Notes: generated by a model not told the origin, from the letters alone. A stretch of DNA of 32,469 bases from Nonomuraea sp. SBT364 (GCF_001083785.1 NZ_LAVL01000096.1:1-32469), one strand, 5' to 3'. Counted from the stretch's first letter, positions 24,261-31,734 are shown. A program made the numbers and translations.

Positions 24261-24311
24261 CTGCCGCTCCGGGGGTGTCGAACCTGTTGAGGATCTGTAG
24301 GGGTTGTCCGG

Positions 24312-24340
24312 ACCCTACGATCGCGCCGGGGGCGCGTCAA
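24312..24340 (-). promoter_or_regulatory. Promoter of the ABC transporter operon
   Basis: On the minus strand TTGACG (plus 24335-24340) and TAGGGT (24312-24317) are separated by exactly 17 bp. Transcription would begin near 24305, about 45 bases before the SBP start codon, leaving room for the Shine-Dalgarno. This is the best sigma-70-type match in the window. Confidence 0.65.
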
Positions 24341-24365
24341 TAATCTCCAGAGGTTGTGAGGCTAA

Positions 24366-24380
24366 TGTAACTTTCCTTCA
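24366..24380. promoter_or_regulatory. Second copy of the namZ/murQ candidate operator, upstream of the transporter promoter
   Basis: TGTAACTTTCCTTCA is identical at 12 of 15 positions to 16448-16462, including the TGTAA and TTCA ends. It lies 26 bases upstream of the transporter -35 and 40 bases past the dehydrogenase stop. That position fits an activator or an upstream repressor half-site better than direct promoter occlusion. Confidence 0.4.
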
Positions 24381-24419
24381 TAGGCCAGGTGGATGGCGCT
24401 CGTCTCCACCGGTGGCTCA

Positions 24420-25445
24420 TCAGCCTATGCGGAGTACGGCAGCACCGCTGACCTGCCCGGTTGCCAGATCGGACAGCGCCCGGTCCGCGTCCTCGAAGGC
24501 GTACGGGACGGTCTTCACGACCGGCGGATGCTCGGCCACCAGCGCCAGATACGCGCGTCCGTCGGCGCGGGTGCTGGCCGTGACGCTGCGCAGCGTGCGC
24601 TCCTGGAACAGGTGGCGCTCGTAGTCCATCGCCGGGACGTCCGTCAGGTGGATGCCGGCGACGGCCAGCGTGCCGCCCCGGTCGAGCGCCTCCAGCGCGG
24701 CCGGGACCAGGTCGCCACTGGGCGCGAACAGGATGGCCGAGTCCAGCGGCTCGGGCGGCCGGTCGCCCGCCGAGGCCGCGCCGAGTTCCAGCGCCAGTTC
24801 GCGGGCCGCGGGCGAGCGGGTGACGACGTGCACCACGGCCCCGCGCGCGATCGCGGCCTGGGCGGTCAGGTGCGCCGAGGCGCCGAACCCGTACACCCCC
24901 AGCCGGCCGCCCGCCGGCAGGTCGCAGCGCAGCAGCGCCCGGTAGCCGACGATGCCGGCGCACAGCAGCGGCGCCAGCGCCTCGGCCGGCACGTCCCCGG
25001 GCAGCGGGTACACGTATGCGGCGGGCGCCGTCAGGTACTCGGCGAACCCGCCGTCGGCGTCCCAGCCCGTGTACGCCGACCCCGGGCACAGGTTCTCCCG
25101 GCCGCGCGCGCACTGGCGGCAGCGCCCGCAGGTCGAGCGAAGCCAGGCCACGCCCACCCGGCAGCGGCCGCCGCCGTCACCCTCGCCGCCGTCACCAGCG
25201 CCGGGGCCGCCGCCGCTGCCGCCGCTGGGCCGCACGATCCGCCCGACCGCCTGGTGGCCGGGCGTCGTCAGCGGCCGTCTCGGTGTCAGGTCGCCCTCCG
25301 CCAGGTGCAGGTCCGTGCGGCAGACGCCGCACGCCTCCACCCGCACCAGCACCTCACCCGGCCCGGCCACCGGGACCGGCCGCTCGATGAGCGTGAGCGG
25401 CCGGCTCCTCATCGGGCCGGGCCGGTCAACCGCCCAGGCCCGCAT
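24420..25445 (-). CDS. Zinc-dependent alcohol dehydrogenase (MDR family) with Gly-rich insertion
   Basis: A 341-residue medium-chain dehydrogenase. Catalytic zinc ligands are C42 (CGVCRTDLH), H64 (TPGHQ) and C162 (LLCAG). The structural zinc site has four Cys in CGRCRQCARGRENLC (106, 109, 112, 120). The nucleotide-binding GFGASAH replaces the common GxGxxG. Unusual is a Gly/Ser/Asp-rich run at about 74-94 (SGGSGGGPGAGDGGEGDGGG), where relatives have a short VGxGVxxxxxGDRVG turn. It removes the usual GDRVG and is encoded by GC-repeat DNA. The start overlaps the M20 gene's end by 20 bp. The substrate is unknown. Confidence 0.87.
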   Translation of the reverse strand: MRAWAVDRPGPMRSRPLTLIERPVPVAGPGEVLVRVEACGVCRTDLHLAEGDLTPRRPLTTPGHQAVGRIVRPSGGSGGGPGAGDGGEGDGGGRCRVGVAWLRSTCGRCRQCARGRENLCPGSAYTGWDADGGFAEYLTAPAAYVYPLPGDVPAEALAPLLCAGIVGYRALLRCDLPAGGRLGVYGFGASAHLTAQAAIARGAVVHVVTRSPAARELALELGAASAGDRPPEPLDSAILFAPSGDLVPAALEALDRGGTLAVAGIHLTDVPAMDYERHLFQERTLRSVTASTRADGRAYLALVAEHPPVVKTVPYAFEDADRALSDLATGQVSGAAVLRIG

Positions 25446-26694
25446 CTGCGACGGAATCGGTGACGGGCGCGGCGGCCGAATCGGCGACGGAATCGGTGAG
25501 GGCCAGCCGCGCGTGGGCCAGCGACGCGTACAGCGCGGCCCCGTCGGGCAGCACCGCGTCGTCGAACATCGCCTCCGGCGAGTGGTTGTAGGGCGCCGTC
25601 GCCGGATCGAGCCCGTCCGGGCAGGCCCCCAGGAACACGAACGCGCCCGGCACCCGCTCCAGCACGTACGAGAAGTCCTCCGACCCCATGACCGGCTGCG
25701 GCGCGACGAGGTAGCGGCCGGGGCCGAGCAGCTCGCCGGCCGTCCGCCCGGCGAACCCGGCCTCCGCCGGGTCGTTCACCGTCACCGGGTACCCCATGCC
25801 GAAGCCGGCCTCGACGCCCAGCGCGTGCGCCGCCGCGACGCCCTCGACGACCTCCACCAGCCGCCGCTTGACCAGCGTCCGGTTCTCCTGGCTGAACGTG
25901 CGCACCGTCGCCTGGAAGACCGCCTCGTCCGGGATGACGTTGTCGGTCGAGCCGCCGTGGAAGCTGCCCACCGTCACCACCACCGGGTCGAACACGTCGA
26001 ACGTCCGGGTGACCATCGACTGGATCGCCGACACCATCTCGCAGCCCGCCTGGATCGGGTCCAGCGCCCGGTGCGGGCTGGAGCCGTGCCCGCCGCGCCC
26101 CTTGACGGTCACCCGGAACACGTCCGCCGCCGCCATGATCGGCCCCGGCCGCGAGGCGAACAGCCCCCGCGGCAGCATCGAGGAGACCACGTGCATCCCG
26201 TACGCGGCCACCGCCCGCTCGCCCGCCGCGTCGAGCACCCCCTCCTCGATCATGTGCCTGGCGCCCTCGTGGCCTTCCTCGCCCGGCTGGAACATGAAGA
26301 TCACATCGCCGGTGAGCTCCTCCCGGCGGGCGCTCAGCAGGTGCGCGGCGCCGGCGAGCATCGTGGTGTGCAGGTCGTGGCCGCAGGCGTGCATCTGGCC
26401 GGCGATCTGCGACTTGTACGGCAGGTCGTTGCGTTCGGTGACGGGCAGCGCGTCCATGTCGCCGCGCAGCAGCACGGCCGGGCCCGGCCGGCCGCCCCGC
26501 AGGACCGCGGTGACCGAACTGAGCCCGGTGCCGAGGGTGATCTCCAGCGGCAGCCCCTCCAGCGCCGCAAGGACCTTCTCCTGGGTGCGCGGCAGTGTGA
26601 GGCCCAGCTCCGGCGTGGTGTGCAGCGAGTGGCGGAGGCGGACGAGTTCGGCCCGCATGTCCTGCGCGGATTCAATGAACGACATGAAGAACAT
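25426..26694 (-). CDS. M20-family amidohydrolase/metallopeptidase (M20D, HipO-like)
   Basis: A 422-residue metal-dependent hydrolase of N-acyl amino acids or related amides. GDMDALP (79-84 region), HACGHD (C104, H106), QPGEEG (E139/E140) and YGMHV are the M20D metal and catalytic residues. GRGGHGSSPH lies in the lid domain and GSEDFSYVL near the C-terminus supplies the last ligand. The tail after SLAHARLAL is a low-complexity repeat (TDSVADSAAAPVTDSVADAG). The start is ATG 26694 or ATG 26685; neither has a good ribosome site. A GAAC-N4-GTTC palindrome covers the first start. It overlaps the dehydrogenase gene by 20 bp. A role in trimming imported peptides is possible but unproven. Confidence 0.88.
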   Translation of the reverse strand: MFFMSFIESAQDMRAELVRLRHSLHTTPELGLTLPRTQEKVLAALEGLPLEITLGTGLSSVTAVLRGGRPGPAVLLRGDMDALPVTERNDLPYKSQIAGQMHACGHDLHTTMLAGAAHLLSARREELTGDVIFMFQPGEEGHEGARHMIEEGVLDAAGERAVAAYGMHVVSSMLPRGLFASRPGPIMAAADVFRVTVKGRGGHGSSPHRALDPIQAGCEMVSAIQSMVTRTFDVFDPVVVTVGSFHGGSTDNVIPDEAVFQATVRTFSQENRTLVKRRLVEVVEGVAAAHALGVEAGFGMGYPVTVNDPAEAGFAGRTAGELLGPGRYLVAPQPVMGSEDFSYVLERVPGAFVFLGACPDGLDPATAPYNHSPEAMFDDAVLPDGAALYASLAHARLALTDSVADSAAAPVTDSVADAGLGG

Positions 26695-26700
26695 TTGTTC
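26689..26700. promoter_or_regulatory. GAAC-N4-GTTC palindrome (SOS-box-like) at the M20/HAD divergent promoter
   Basis: GAACATTTGTTC has perfect five-base arms. GAAC-N4-GTTC is the core of Gram-positive and actinobacterial LexA boxes. It overlaps the M20 start codon and is 47 bases upstream of the HAD start. With eight fixed bases, a chance match in 32 kb is not rare, so LexA control is only a possibility. Confidence 0.3.
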
Positions 26701-26735
26701 ACGTACCGGGGGGAAAGTCGATGAGCCGCGCTCGG

Positions 26736-26741
26736 TACGAT
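26736..26741 (+). promoter_or_regulatory. -10 hexamer of a leaderless HAD-hydrolase transcript
   Basis: TACGAT ends six bases before the GTG at 26748, placing the transcription start on that codon. The -35 is poor. It favours GTG 26748 over the ATG at 26721, although GGGGGGAAAG upstream of 26721 leaves that start possible. Confidence 0.45.
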
Positions 26742-26747
26742 GGCCGC

Positions 26748-27542
26748 GTGACCGAGCGTAAGCGGATCGACTTCTGGCTGTCCGACATGGACGGCGTCCT
26801 GGTCCACGAGGGGCGGCCGGTCCCCGGGGCCGACAGCTTCATCAAGCGGCTCAGCGAGTCGGGCAAGCCGTTCCGGGTGCTGACCAACAACTCCATCTAC
26901 ACCCAGCGCGACCTGTCGGTCCGGCTCGCCGGGGCCGGGCTCGACGTGCCCGGCGACGCGATCTACACCTCCGCGCTGGCCACCGCCCAGTTCCTGGACG
27001 ACCAGCGGCCCGGCGGCTCCGCCTACGTGATCGGCGAGGCCGGGCTGACCACCGCGCTGCACGCCGCCGGTTACGTGCTGACCGACCTCGACCCCGACTA
27101 CGTGGTGCTCGGCGAGACCCGCACCTACAGCTTCACCCAGATCACCCGGGCGATCCGCCTCATCGAGGCCGGCGCGCGCTTCATCGCCACCAACCCCGAC
27201 CCGATCGGCCCCTCCACCGAGGGTTCGCTGCCCGCGTGCGGCGCCGTCGCCGCCATGATCACCCGCGCCACCGGCGTGCAGCCGTACTTCGTGGGCAAGC
27301 CCAACCCGCGCATGATGCGCAGCGCGCTCAACGAGATCGGCGGCCACAGCGAGACCACCGCCATGATCGGCGACCGGATGGACACCGACATCGTCTGCGG
27401 CATGGAGGCGGGCCTGTTCACCATCCTCGTGCTCACCGGCGTCACCCAGCGCCACGAGGTCGATCGCTTCCCCTACCGGCCGTCGCTGATCGTCGACTCG
27501 GTGGCCGACCTCGTCGACCTGGTCGAACCTGCCGGGAGCTGA
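26748..27542 (+). CDS. HAD-IIA family phosphatase (NagD-like)
   Basis: A 264-residue (273 from ATG 26721) phosphatase of the HAD-IIA (NagD/phosphoglycolate phosphatase-like) group. Motif I DMDGVLVHEG carries the nucleophile and acid Asp. Motif II is VLTNNS, the motif III lysine is in VGKPNPRMM, and motif IV GDRMDTDIVCG binds Mg. The cap domain is of the C2 type, as expected. In E. coli NagD is a nucleotide phosphatase encoded in the nag amino-sugar operon. The resemblance here is at family level, so a link with the salvage locus is speculative. It is divergent from the M20 gene. Confidence 0.9.
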   Translation: MTERKRIDFWLSDMDGVLVHEGRPVPGADSFIKRLSESGKPFRVLTNNSIYTQRDLSVRLAGAGLDVPGDAIYTSALATAQFLDDQRPGGSAYVIGEAGLTTALHAAGYVLTDLDPDYVVLGETRTYSFTQITRAIRLIEAGARFIATNPDPIGPSTEGSLPACGAVAAMITRATGVQPYFVGKPNPRMMRSALNEIGGHSETTAMIGDRMDTDIVCGMEAGLFTILVLTGVTQRHEVDRFPYRPSLIVDSVADLVDLVEPAGS

Positions 27543-27567
27543 CAGGTACGCGTGACAGGCTGGCGCC

Positions 27568-28188
27568 ATGCGCATCTATCTGGAAGAGGGGCCGAAGAAG
27601 GTTTTCGCGTGCGCGCTGGAGTGGCCCGGCTGGTGCCGGATCGCCAAGGGCGAGCATGAGGCCGTCGACCGGCTGATGGACTACGCGCCGCGCTACGGCG
27701 TGGTCGCCGGGCGGGCCGGGCTGGCGTTCGATCCCGGTGAGCCGGAGGTCGTCGCCCGCGTGCCCGGCGGCACCACGACCGACTTCGGCGCGCCCGAGGC
27801 GATCCCGGACCTGGACCTGGAGCCGGTGACCGAGGCCGTGGCGCGGCGCGAGGTGGCGCTCGTGCGGGCCGCCTGGGAGCTGTTCGACGAGGTCACCGCC
27901 GAGTCGCCGGAGGAGTTGCGCAAGGGCCCGCGCGGCGGCGGGCGCGACCTGACCAAGATCGTGCGGCACGTCGAGGAGGCCGAGCGCGCCTACGCCCGCA
28001 AGTCCGGCGTGCGCCACAAGCCCTACACCTCACGCGCGGACCGCGACGCCCTGCGGGAGGAGCTGGCCGGCGTGCTCTCCCTGGCCTGGGAGCCGCCGCC
28101 GGCCACCGGCTGGCCGCCCGCCTACACGCGGCGCCGCATCGCCTGGCATGTCATCGATCATCTGTGGGAGATCCAGGACCGGCGATGA
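27568..28188 (+). CDS. DinB-superfamily-like protein
   Basis: A 206-residue cytoplasmic protein. The N-terminal strand-helix part is MRIYLEEGPKKVFACALEWPGW, then KGEHEAVDRLMDYAPRY. The C-terminal part looks like a DinB/YfiT four-helix bundle: RDLTKIVRHVEEAERAYARKSG, then RRRIAWHVIDHLWEIQDR, with the histidines spaced as DinB metal ligands. Related actinobacterial proteins are mostly unannotated. It could be a thiol- or metal-dependent transferase, but no reaction can be claimed. The ATG is 25 bases after the HAD stop. There is no clear Shine-Dalgarno and a CAGGCT -10 candidate lies at 27556-27561. Its 3' end overlaps the convergent Nudix gene by 38 bp. Confidence 0.7.
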   Translation: MRIYLEEGPKKVFACALEWPGWCRIAKGEHEAVDRLMDYAPRYGVVAGRAGLAFDPGEPEVVARVPGGTTTDFGAPEAIPDLDLEPVTEAVARREVALVRAAWELFDEVTAESPEELRKGPRGGGRDLTKIVRHVEEAERAYARKSGVRHKPYTSRADRDALREELAGVLSLAWEPPPATGWPPAYTRRRIAWHVIDHLWEIQDRR

Positions 28189-28618
28189 GCCGGGGCAGCG
28201 CCGTGATGTGCGCCGACAGGTAGTCGGCCACCGCCTCCGGGATGAGGTGGCGCGAGGTGATCTCCGCCTGCGCCAGCGGCACCCGCTCCACCTCGTACAC
28301 CCCGCGCGCCGGGTCCTCGAACTCCGGCCCGTGCCGCAGCGCCGGATCCATCGACAGCAGGCGGCACCCGTACACGTGCTGGGTCTTGACCCCGCCCTCC
28401 CACGGATAGCTGACCGTGGTGAGCGGCGTGACCGAGGAGACGGTGGCGCCGAGCTCCTCCAGCAGCTCGCGGTGGAGCGTGTGCTCCAGGGTCGCGTCGC
28501 CGGGCTCCACGTGGCCGCCGGGCACCGACCAGTAGACCTCCCGGCCCGGCACCGTACGCCGGAAGATCACCAGGCGCTCGTCGTCGTCGAGCAGGACACC
28601 TCGCACGCTCGGCCGCAT
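28151..28618 (-). CDS. Nudix hydrolase
   Basis: A 155-residue single Nudix domain. GGHVEPGDATLEHTLHRELLEELGA is the Nudix box (G-x5-D/E-x7-RE-x2-EE-x-G), with Asp replacing the first Glu. WSVPGGHVEPG before it is typical. It should hydrolyse a nucleoside diphosphate linked to another group, X; the substrate is not readable. I start at ATG 28618 because AAGGTGG lies five bases upstream. The GTG at 28627 falls inside that ribosome site. It is divergent from the desaturase gene and overlaps the DinB-like gene by 38 bp at its 3' end. Confidence 0.88.
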   Translation of the reverse strand: MRPSVRGVLLDDDERLVIFRRTVPGREVYWSVPGGHVEPGDATLEHTLHRELLEELGATVSSVTPLTTVSYPWEGGVKTQHVYGCRLLSMDPALRHGPEFEDPARGVYEVERVPLAQAEITSRHLIPEAVADYLSAHITALPRLIAGPGSPTDDR

Positions 28619-28632
28619 ACGCCCCACCTTAT

Positions 28633-28690
28633 TTGACCTGTATGTCCTTCGGGTAATCTAACCTACGGTGCCGTAACCTTGAGGGAGAGG
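28633..28690 (+). promoter_or_regulatory. Desaturase promoter with palindromic operator and ribosome site
   Basis: TTGACC (28633-28638) and TAATCT (28654-28659) form a short-spaced (15 bp) promoter. TACGGTGCCGTA (28664-28675) has perfect five-base arms around TG, covers the expected transcription start, and is bracketed by TAACCT at 28659 and 28674. A TetR-type fatty-acid-responsive repressor is a reasonable guess. GGGAGAGG at 28683-28690 is the Shine-Dalgarno. Confidence 0.5.
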
Positions 28691-28698
28691 ATCCTTGC

Positions 28699-29622
28699 AT
28701 GGCGATGACCCAGACGCAGCTGCTGCACGAGCTGGAGCCGGTGGTGGCCGGCGAGCTCGACCGCCACGAGAAGATGGCCAAGGAGTGGTTCCCGCACGAG
28801 TACGTCCCGTGGAGCGAGGGGCGCGACTTCGACGGCCCCTACGGCGGCCAGGCCTGGCAGGAGGGCGACTCCAAACTGCCGGAGCCCGCCCGCGTTTCGC
28901 TCATCGTCAACCTCCTCACCGAGGACAACCTGCCCAGCTACCACCACGAGATCGCCAGCACGTTCGGCCGTGACGGCGCGTGGGGCACCTGGGTGCACCG
29001 CTGGACCGCCGAGGAGGACCGCCACGGCACCGCGATCCGCGACTACCTGACCGTCACCCGCGCGGTCGACCCGGTCGCGCTGGAACGCGCCCGCATGGCG
29101 CACATGGAGAGCGGCTTCATCACCGACTACGGCACGATGCTGCAGCAGCTCGCCTACGTGTCGTTCCAGGAGCTGGCCACCCGCATCGCGCACCGCAACA
29201 CCGGCAGGGCCTCCGGCGAGGAGGGCTGCGAGCGGCTGCTGGCCCGCATCGCCGCCGACGAGAACCTGCACATGCTCTTCTACCGCAACCTGCTCAAGGC
29301 CGCCTTCGAGCTGGACCCGGACCAGACCATGCGGGCCGTCACCGACGTCGTCACCACCTTCCAGATGCCCGGCTCCAACATCGCCGGCTTCACCAGGATG
29401 GCGATGACGATCGCCCACGAGGGCATCTACGACCTGCGCCTGCACCTGGACGACGTGCTCATGCCGGTGCTCAAGCAGTGGAGCGTGTTCGACAAGACGA
29501 ACCTCGGCCCCGAGGGCGAGCAGGCCCGCGAGGAGCTGGCCGCGTTCCTGGCCAAGGCCGAGACCACGGCGGCCCGGTTCGTCGCCCGCCGGGAGGAGCG
29601 CAGGGCGCGCGCCCAGGCCTGA
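28699..29622 (+). CDS. Acyl-ACP desaturase (soluble diiron, stearoyl-ACP desaturase family)
   Basis: A 307-residue soluble diiron enzyme that would insert a cis double bond into an acyl-ACP using oxygen and reduced ferredoxin. Iron ligands are visible as EDNLPSYHHE (E75), WTAEEDRHG (E106, H109), FQELATRIAH (E158) and ADENLH (E188, H191). Length and order match bacterial DesA-type proteins. GGGAGAGG precedes the ATG; the ATG two codons on is also possible. The palindrome in the leader suggests tight control by lipid status. No ferredoxin or reductase gene is adjacent. Confidence 0.92.
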   Translation: MAMTQTQLLHELEPVVAGELDRHEKMAKEWFPHEYVPWSEGRDFDGPYGGQAWQEGDSKLPEPARVSLIVNLLTEDNLPSYHHEIASTFGRDGAWGTWVHRWTAEEDRHGTAIRDYLTVTRAVDPVALERARMAHMESGFITDYGTMLQQLAYVSFQELATRIAHRNTGRASGEEGCERLLARIAADENLHMLFYRNLLKAAFELDPDQTMRAVTDVVTTFQMPGSNIAGFTRMAMTIAHEGIYDLRLHLDDVLMPVLKQWSVFDKTNLGPEGEQAREELAAFLAKAETTAARFVARREERRARAQA

Positions 29623-29646
29623 CCCGGCATGGGAGGATCTGTCGCT

Positions 29647-31626
29647 ATGGATCTCCCCCTGTCCCTGTTCGTCTCGTTCTTCGCGCTGCTGGTGATCATC
29701 GCGCTCGCGGTGATCGCGCAGCGGCTGCTGGACGTCAGGTTCGGCATGATCCGGACGTTCCTGGCGGGCCTGGTGGCCTTCTCGCTCGCCGGCCCGCTGC
29801 TGTCGCCGATCCTGGGGGCGTTCGGCCGGCAGCCGCCCGGCGGCGGCCCGACGGCGGCCGACGACCCGGGCATCGGCGCGCTGTGGGTGCTGTTCCTCGT
29901 CGTGATGTGCGTCGTGCTCATCCCGATGATCATCCTGGTGCTGGCCGAGGCGCTGATCCCGCCCGGCTCCGTCCCGGGCCCGCTGGAGTTCCTCCGGTCG
30001 CTGCGCGGCCGGATCTCCCGGGGCCGGCGCTACTCGCAGATCACCCGGATCGCCGTGCGGCACGGCCTCGGCCCCTACCTGCGCGGCCGGGGCGACCGCC
30101 TCGACGACCGCACCGGCAAGGTCCGGCTGGCCCGCTCGCTGCGTGAGGCGCTGGAGGACGGCGGCGTCACGTTCGTCAAGCTCGGCCAGGTGCTGTCCAC
30201 CCGGCGCGACCTGCTGCCGCCCGAGTTCATCGACGAGCTCGGCCGCCTGCAGGACCAGGTCGCGCCCGCCCCCTGGGAGCAGATCGAGCCGGTGCTGGCC
30301 GCCGAGCTCGGCGGGCCGGTGGACACCGTGTTCGCCGCGTTCGACCGCACGCCGCTGGCCGCCGCCTCCATCGGCCAGGCGCACACCGCCCGCCTGCACA
30401 CCGGCGAGAGCGTCGTGGTCAAGGTGCAGCGGCCCGGCATCGGCCGGACCGTGGCCCGCGACCTCGACATCGTCCGCCGCCTGGCCGGCACCCTGGAGGC
30501 GCGCACCCGCTGGGGCCGCGCGCTCGGCATGCGCGACCTGGCCGAGGGGTTCGCCCTCGCCATCCGCGAGGAGCTCGACTTCCGCGTCGAGGCGGCCAAC
30601 ATGGCGGCCGTCGCCGCCTCCAACGGCGGCGGCGTCACCTACCCCGCCCCCGTCGCCGCCATGTGCACCGAACGGGTCCTCGTCATGCAGCGCCTCGTCG
30701 GCAAGGCGGTGACCACCGCCACCGCCGACCAGGCCCCCCGCCTGGCCCGCGACCTGCTCGACTGCCTGCTCCGGCAGATCCTCGTCGAGGGCGTCTTCCA
30801 CGCCGACCCGCACCCGGGCAACCTCATGCTGCTCGACGACGGCACGCTCGGCCTGCTCGACTTCGGCTCCGTCGGCCGCCTGGACGCCTCCATCCGCTCG
30901 GCGCTGCAGCGCTTCCTGCTCGCCATGAACCGCCAGGACCCGCTCGGCGTCACCGACGCCCTGCTGGAGGTCGTCCCGCGTCCCGAGGACATCGACGAGG
31001 CGGCCCTGGAGCGGGCGCTCGGCCAGTTCATGGCCAAGCACCTGGCCCCCGGCACGGACAGCGTGCAGATGTTCACCGACCTGTTCAAGATCGTCTCCGC
31101 GTACGGCCTGTCCATCCCGCCCGAGGTCGCCGCCGTCTTCCGCGCCCTGGCCACGCTGGAGGGCACGCTCGTACGGCTCTCGCCCGGCTTCAACCTCATC
31201 GGCGAGGCCCGCGCGTTCGCCGGCCGCTACCTCGCCGAGAAGTTCGACGGCGGTGCCCTCAAGGAGGCCGCCACCCAGGAGGTCGCGGCGCTGCTGCCCA
31301 TGCTGCGCCGCCTGCCGCGCCGCGTGGAGCGCATCGCCAGCGCCGTCGAGCACGGCCGCCTCGGGATCAACGTGCGCCTGCTCGCCGACGACCGCGACCG
31401 GCGCTTCGTCACCGGCTTGCTGCACCAGGTGCTGCTCACCGTGCTCGGCGCCACCGCCGGGCTGATGGCGGTGCTGCTGCTCGGCACCGAGGGCGGGCCC
31501 GTGGTGAGCGACCAGATGGAGCTCAGCCTTTTCGAGCTGATCGGCTACAACCTGCTGGCGATCTGCGGCATCCTCGTGCTCCGCGTACTCGTGCTGATCT
31601 TCCGGCAGCCGCGCGACACCTCCTGA
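29647..31626 (+). CDS. AarF/UbiB (ABC1) family kinase-like membrane protein
   Basis: A 659-residue protein. It has three N-terminal hydrophobic segments (about 7-25, 37-58, 78-103), a central UbiB/ADCK domain and two C-terminal TM helices (about 600-655). The family's KxGQ helix (FVKLGQVLSTRRDLLPPEF, K178-Q181) and the Ala-rich ATP loop AAASIGQAH are present. The catalytic VFHADPHPGNLML and metal-binding LLDFGSVG are also intact. UbiB proteins support quinone synthesis or lipid trafficking; ubiquinone is not expected in an actinomycete, so menaquinone or lipids are likelier. GGAGGA nine bases before ATG 29647 decides that start over ATG 29629. It follows the desaturase by 24 bases and may share its transcript. 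Confidence 0.9.
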   Translation: MDLPLSLFVSFFALLVIIALAVIAQRLLDVRFGMIRTFLAGLVAFSLAGPLLSPILGAFGRQPPGGGPTAADDPGIGALWVLFLVVMCVVLIPMIILVLAEALIPPGSVPGPLEFLRSLRGRISRGRRYSQITRIAVRHGLGPYLRGRGDRLDDRTGKVRLARSLREALEDGGVTFVKLGQVLSTRRDLLPPEFIDELGRLQDQVAPAPWEQIEPVLAAELGGPVDTVFAAFDRTPLAAASIGQAHTARLHTGESVVVKVQRPGIGRTVARDLDIVRRLAGTLEARTRWGRALGMRDLAEGFALAIREELDFRVEAANMAAVAASNGGGVTYPAPVAAMCTERVLVMQRLVGKAVTTATADQAPRLARDLLDCLLRQILVEGVFHADPHPGNLMLLDDGTLGLLDFGSVGRLDASIRSALQRFLLAMNRQDPLGVTDALLEVVPRPEDIDEAALERALGQFMAKHLAPGTDSVQMFTDLFKIVSAYGLSIPPEVAAVFRALATLEGTLVRLSPGFNLIGEARAFAGRYLAEKFDGGALKEAATQEVAALLPMLRRLPRRVERIASAVEHGRLGINVRLLADDRDRRFVTGLLHQVLLTVLGATAGLMAVLLLGTEGGPVVSDQMELSLFELIGYNLLAICGILVLRVLVLIFRQPRDTS

Positions 31627-31734
31627 AGCGACAACCCGGGCATTCTCTTGACCTGGGGATGGTCTTGGACAACCACGGCATCGGGCAGGTTTCCGACTAC
31701 CGGCCGTACATCAAGACCGCTTGGGGAGTAGTGG

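Noticed and set aside
28663..31425. 920-codon open frame antisense to the desaturase and AarF genes
   Set aside because: Composition (runs of H, Q, A, R, G) is that of a GC-rich shadow frame, and both plus-strand genes have intact family motifs.
31627..31734. Promoter for the FMN reductase gene (TTGACC near 31649)
   Set aside because: No -10 hexamer occurs at 16-18 bp from it.
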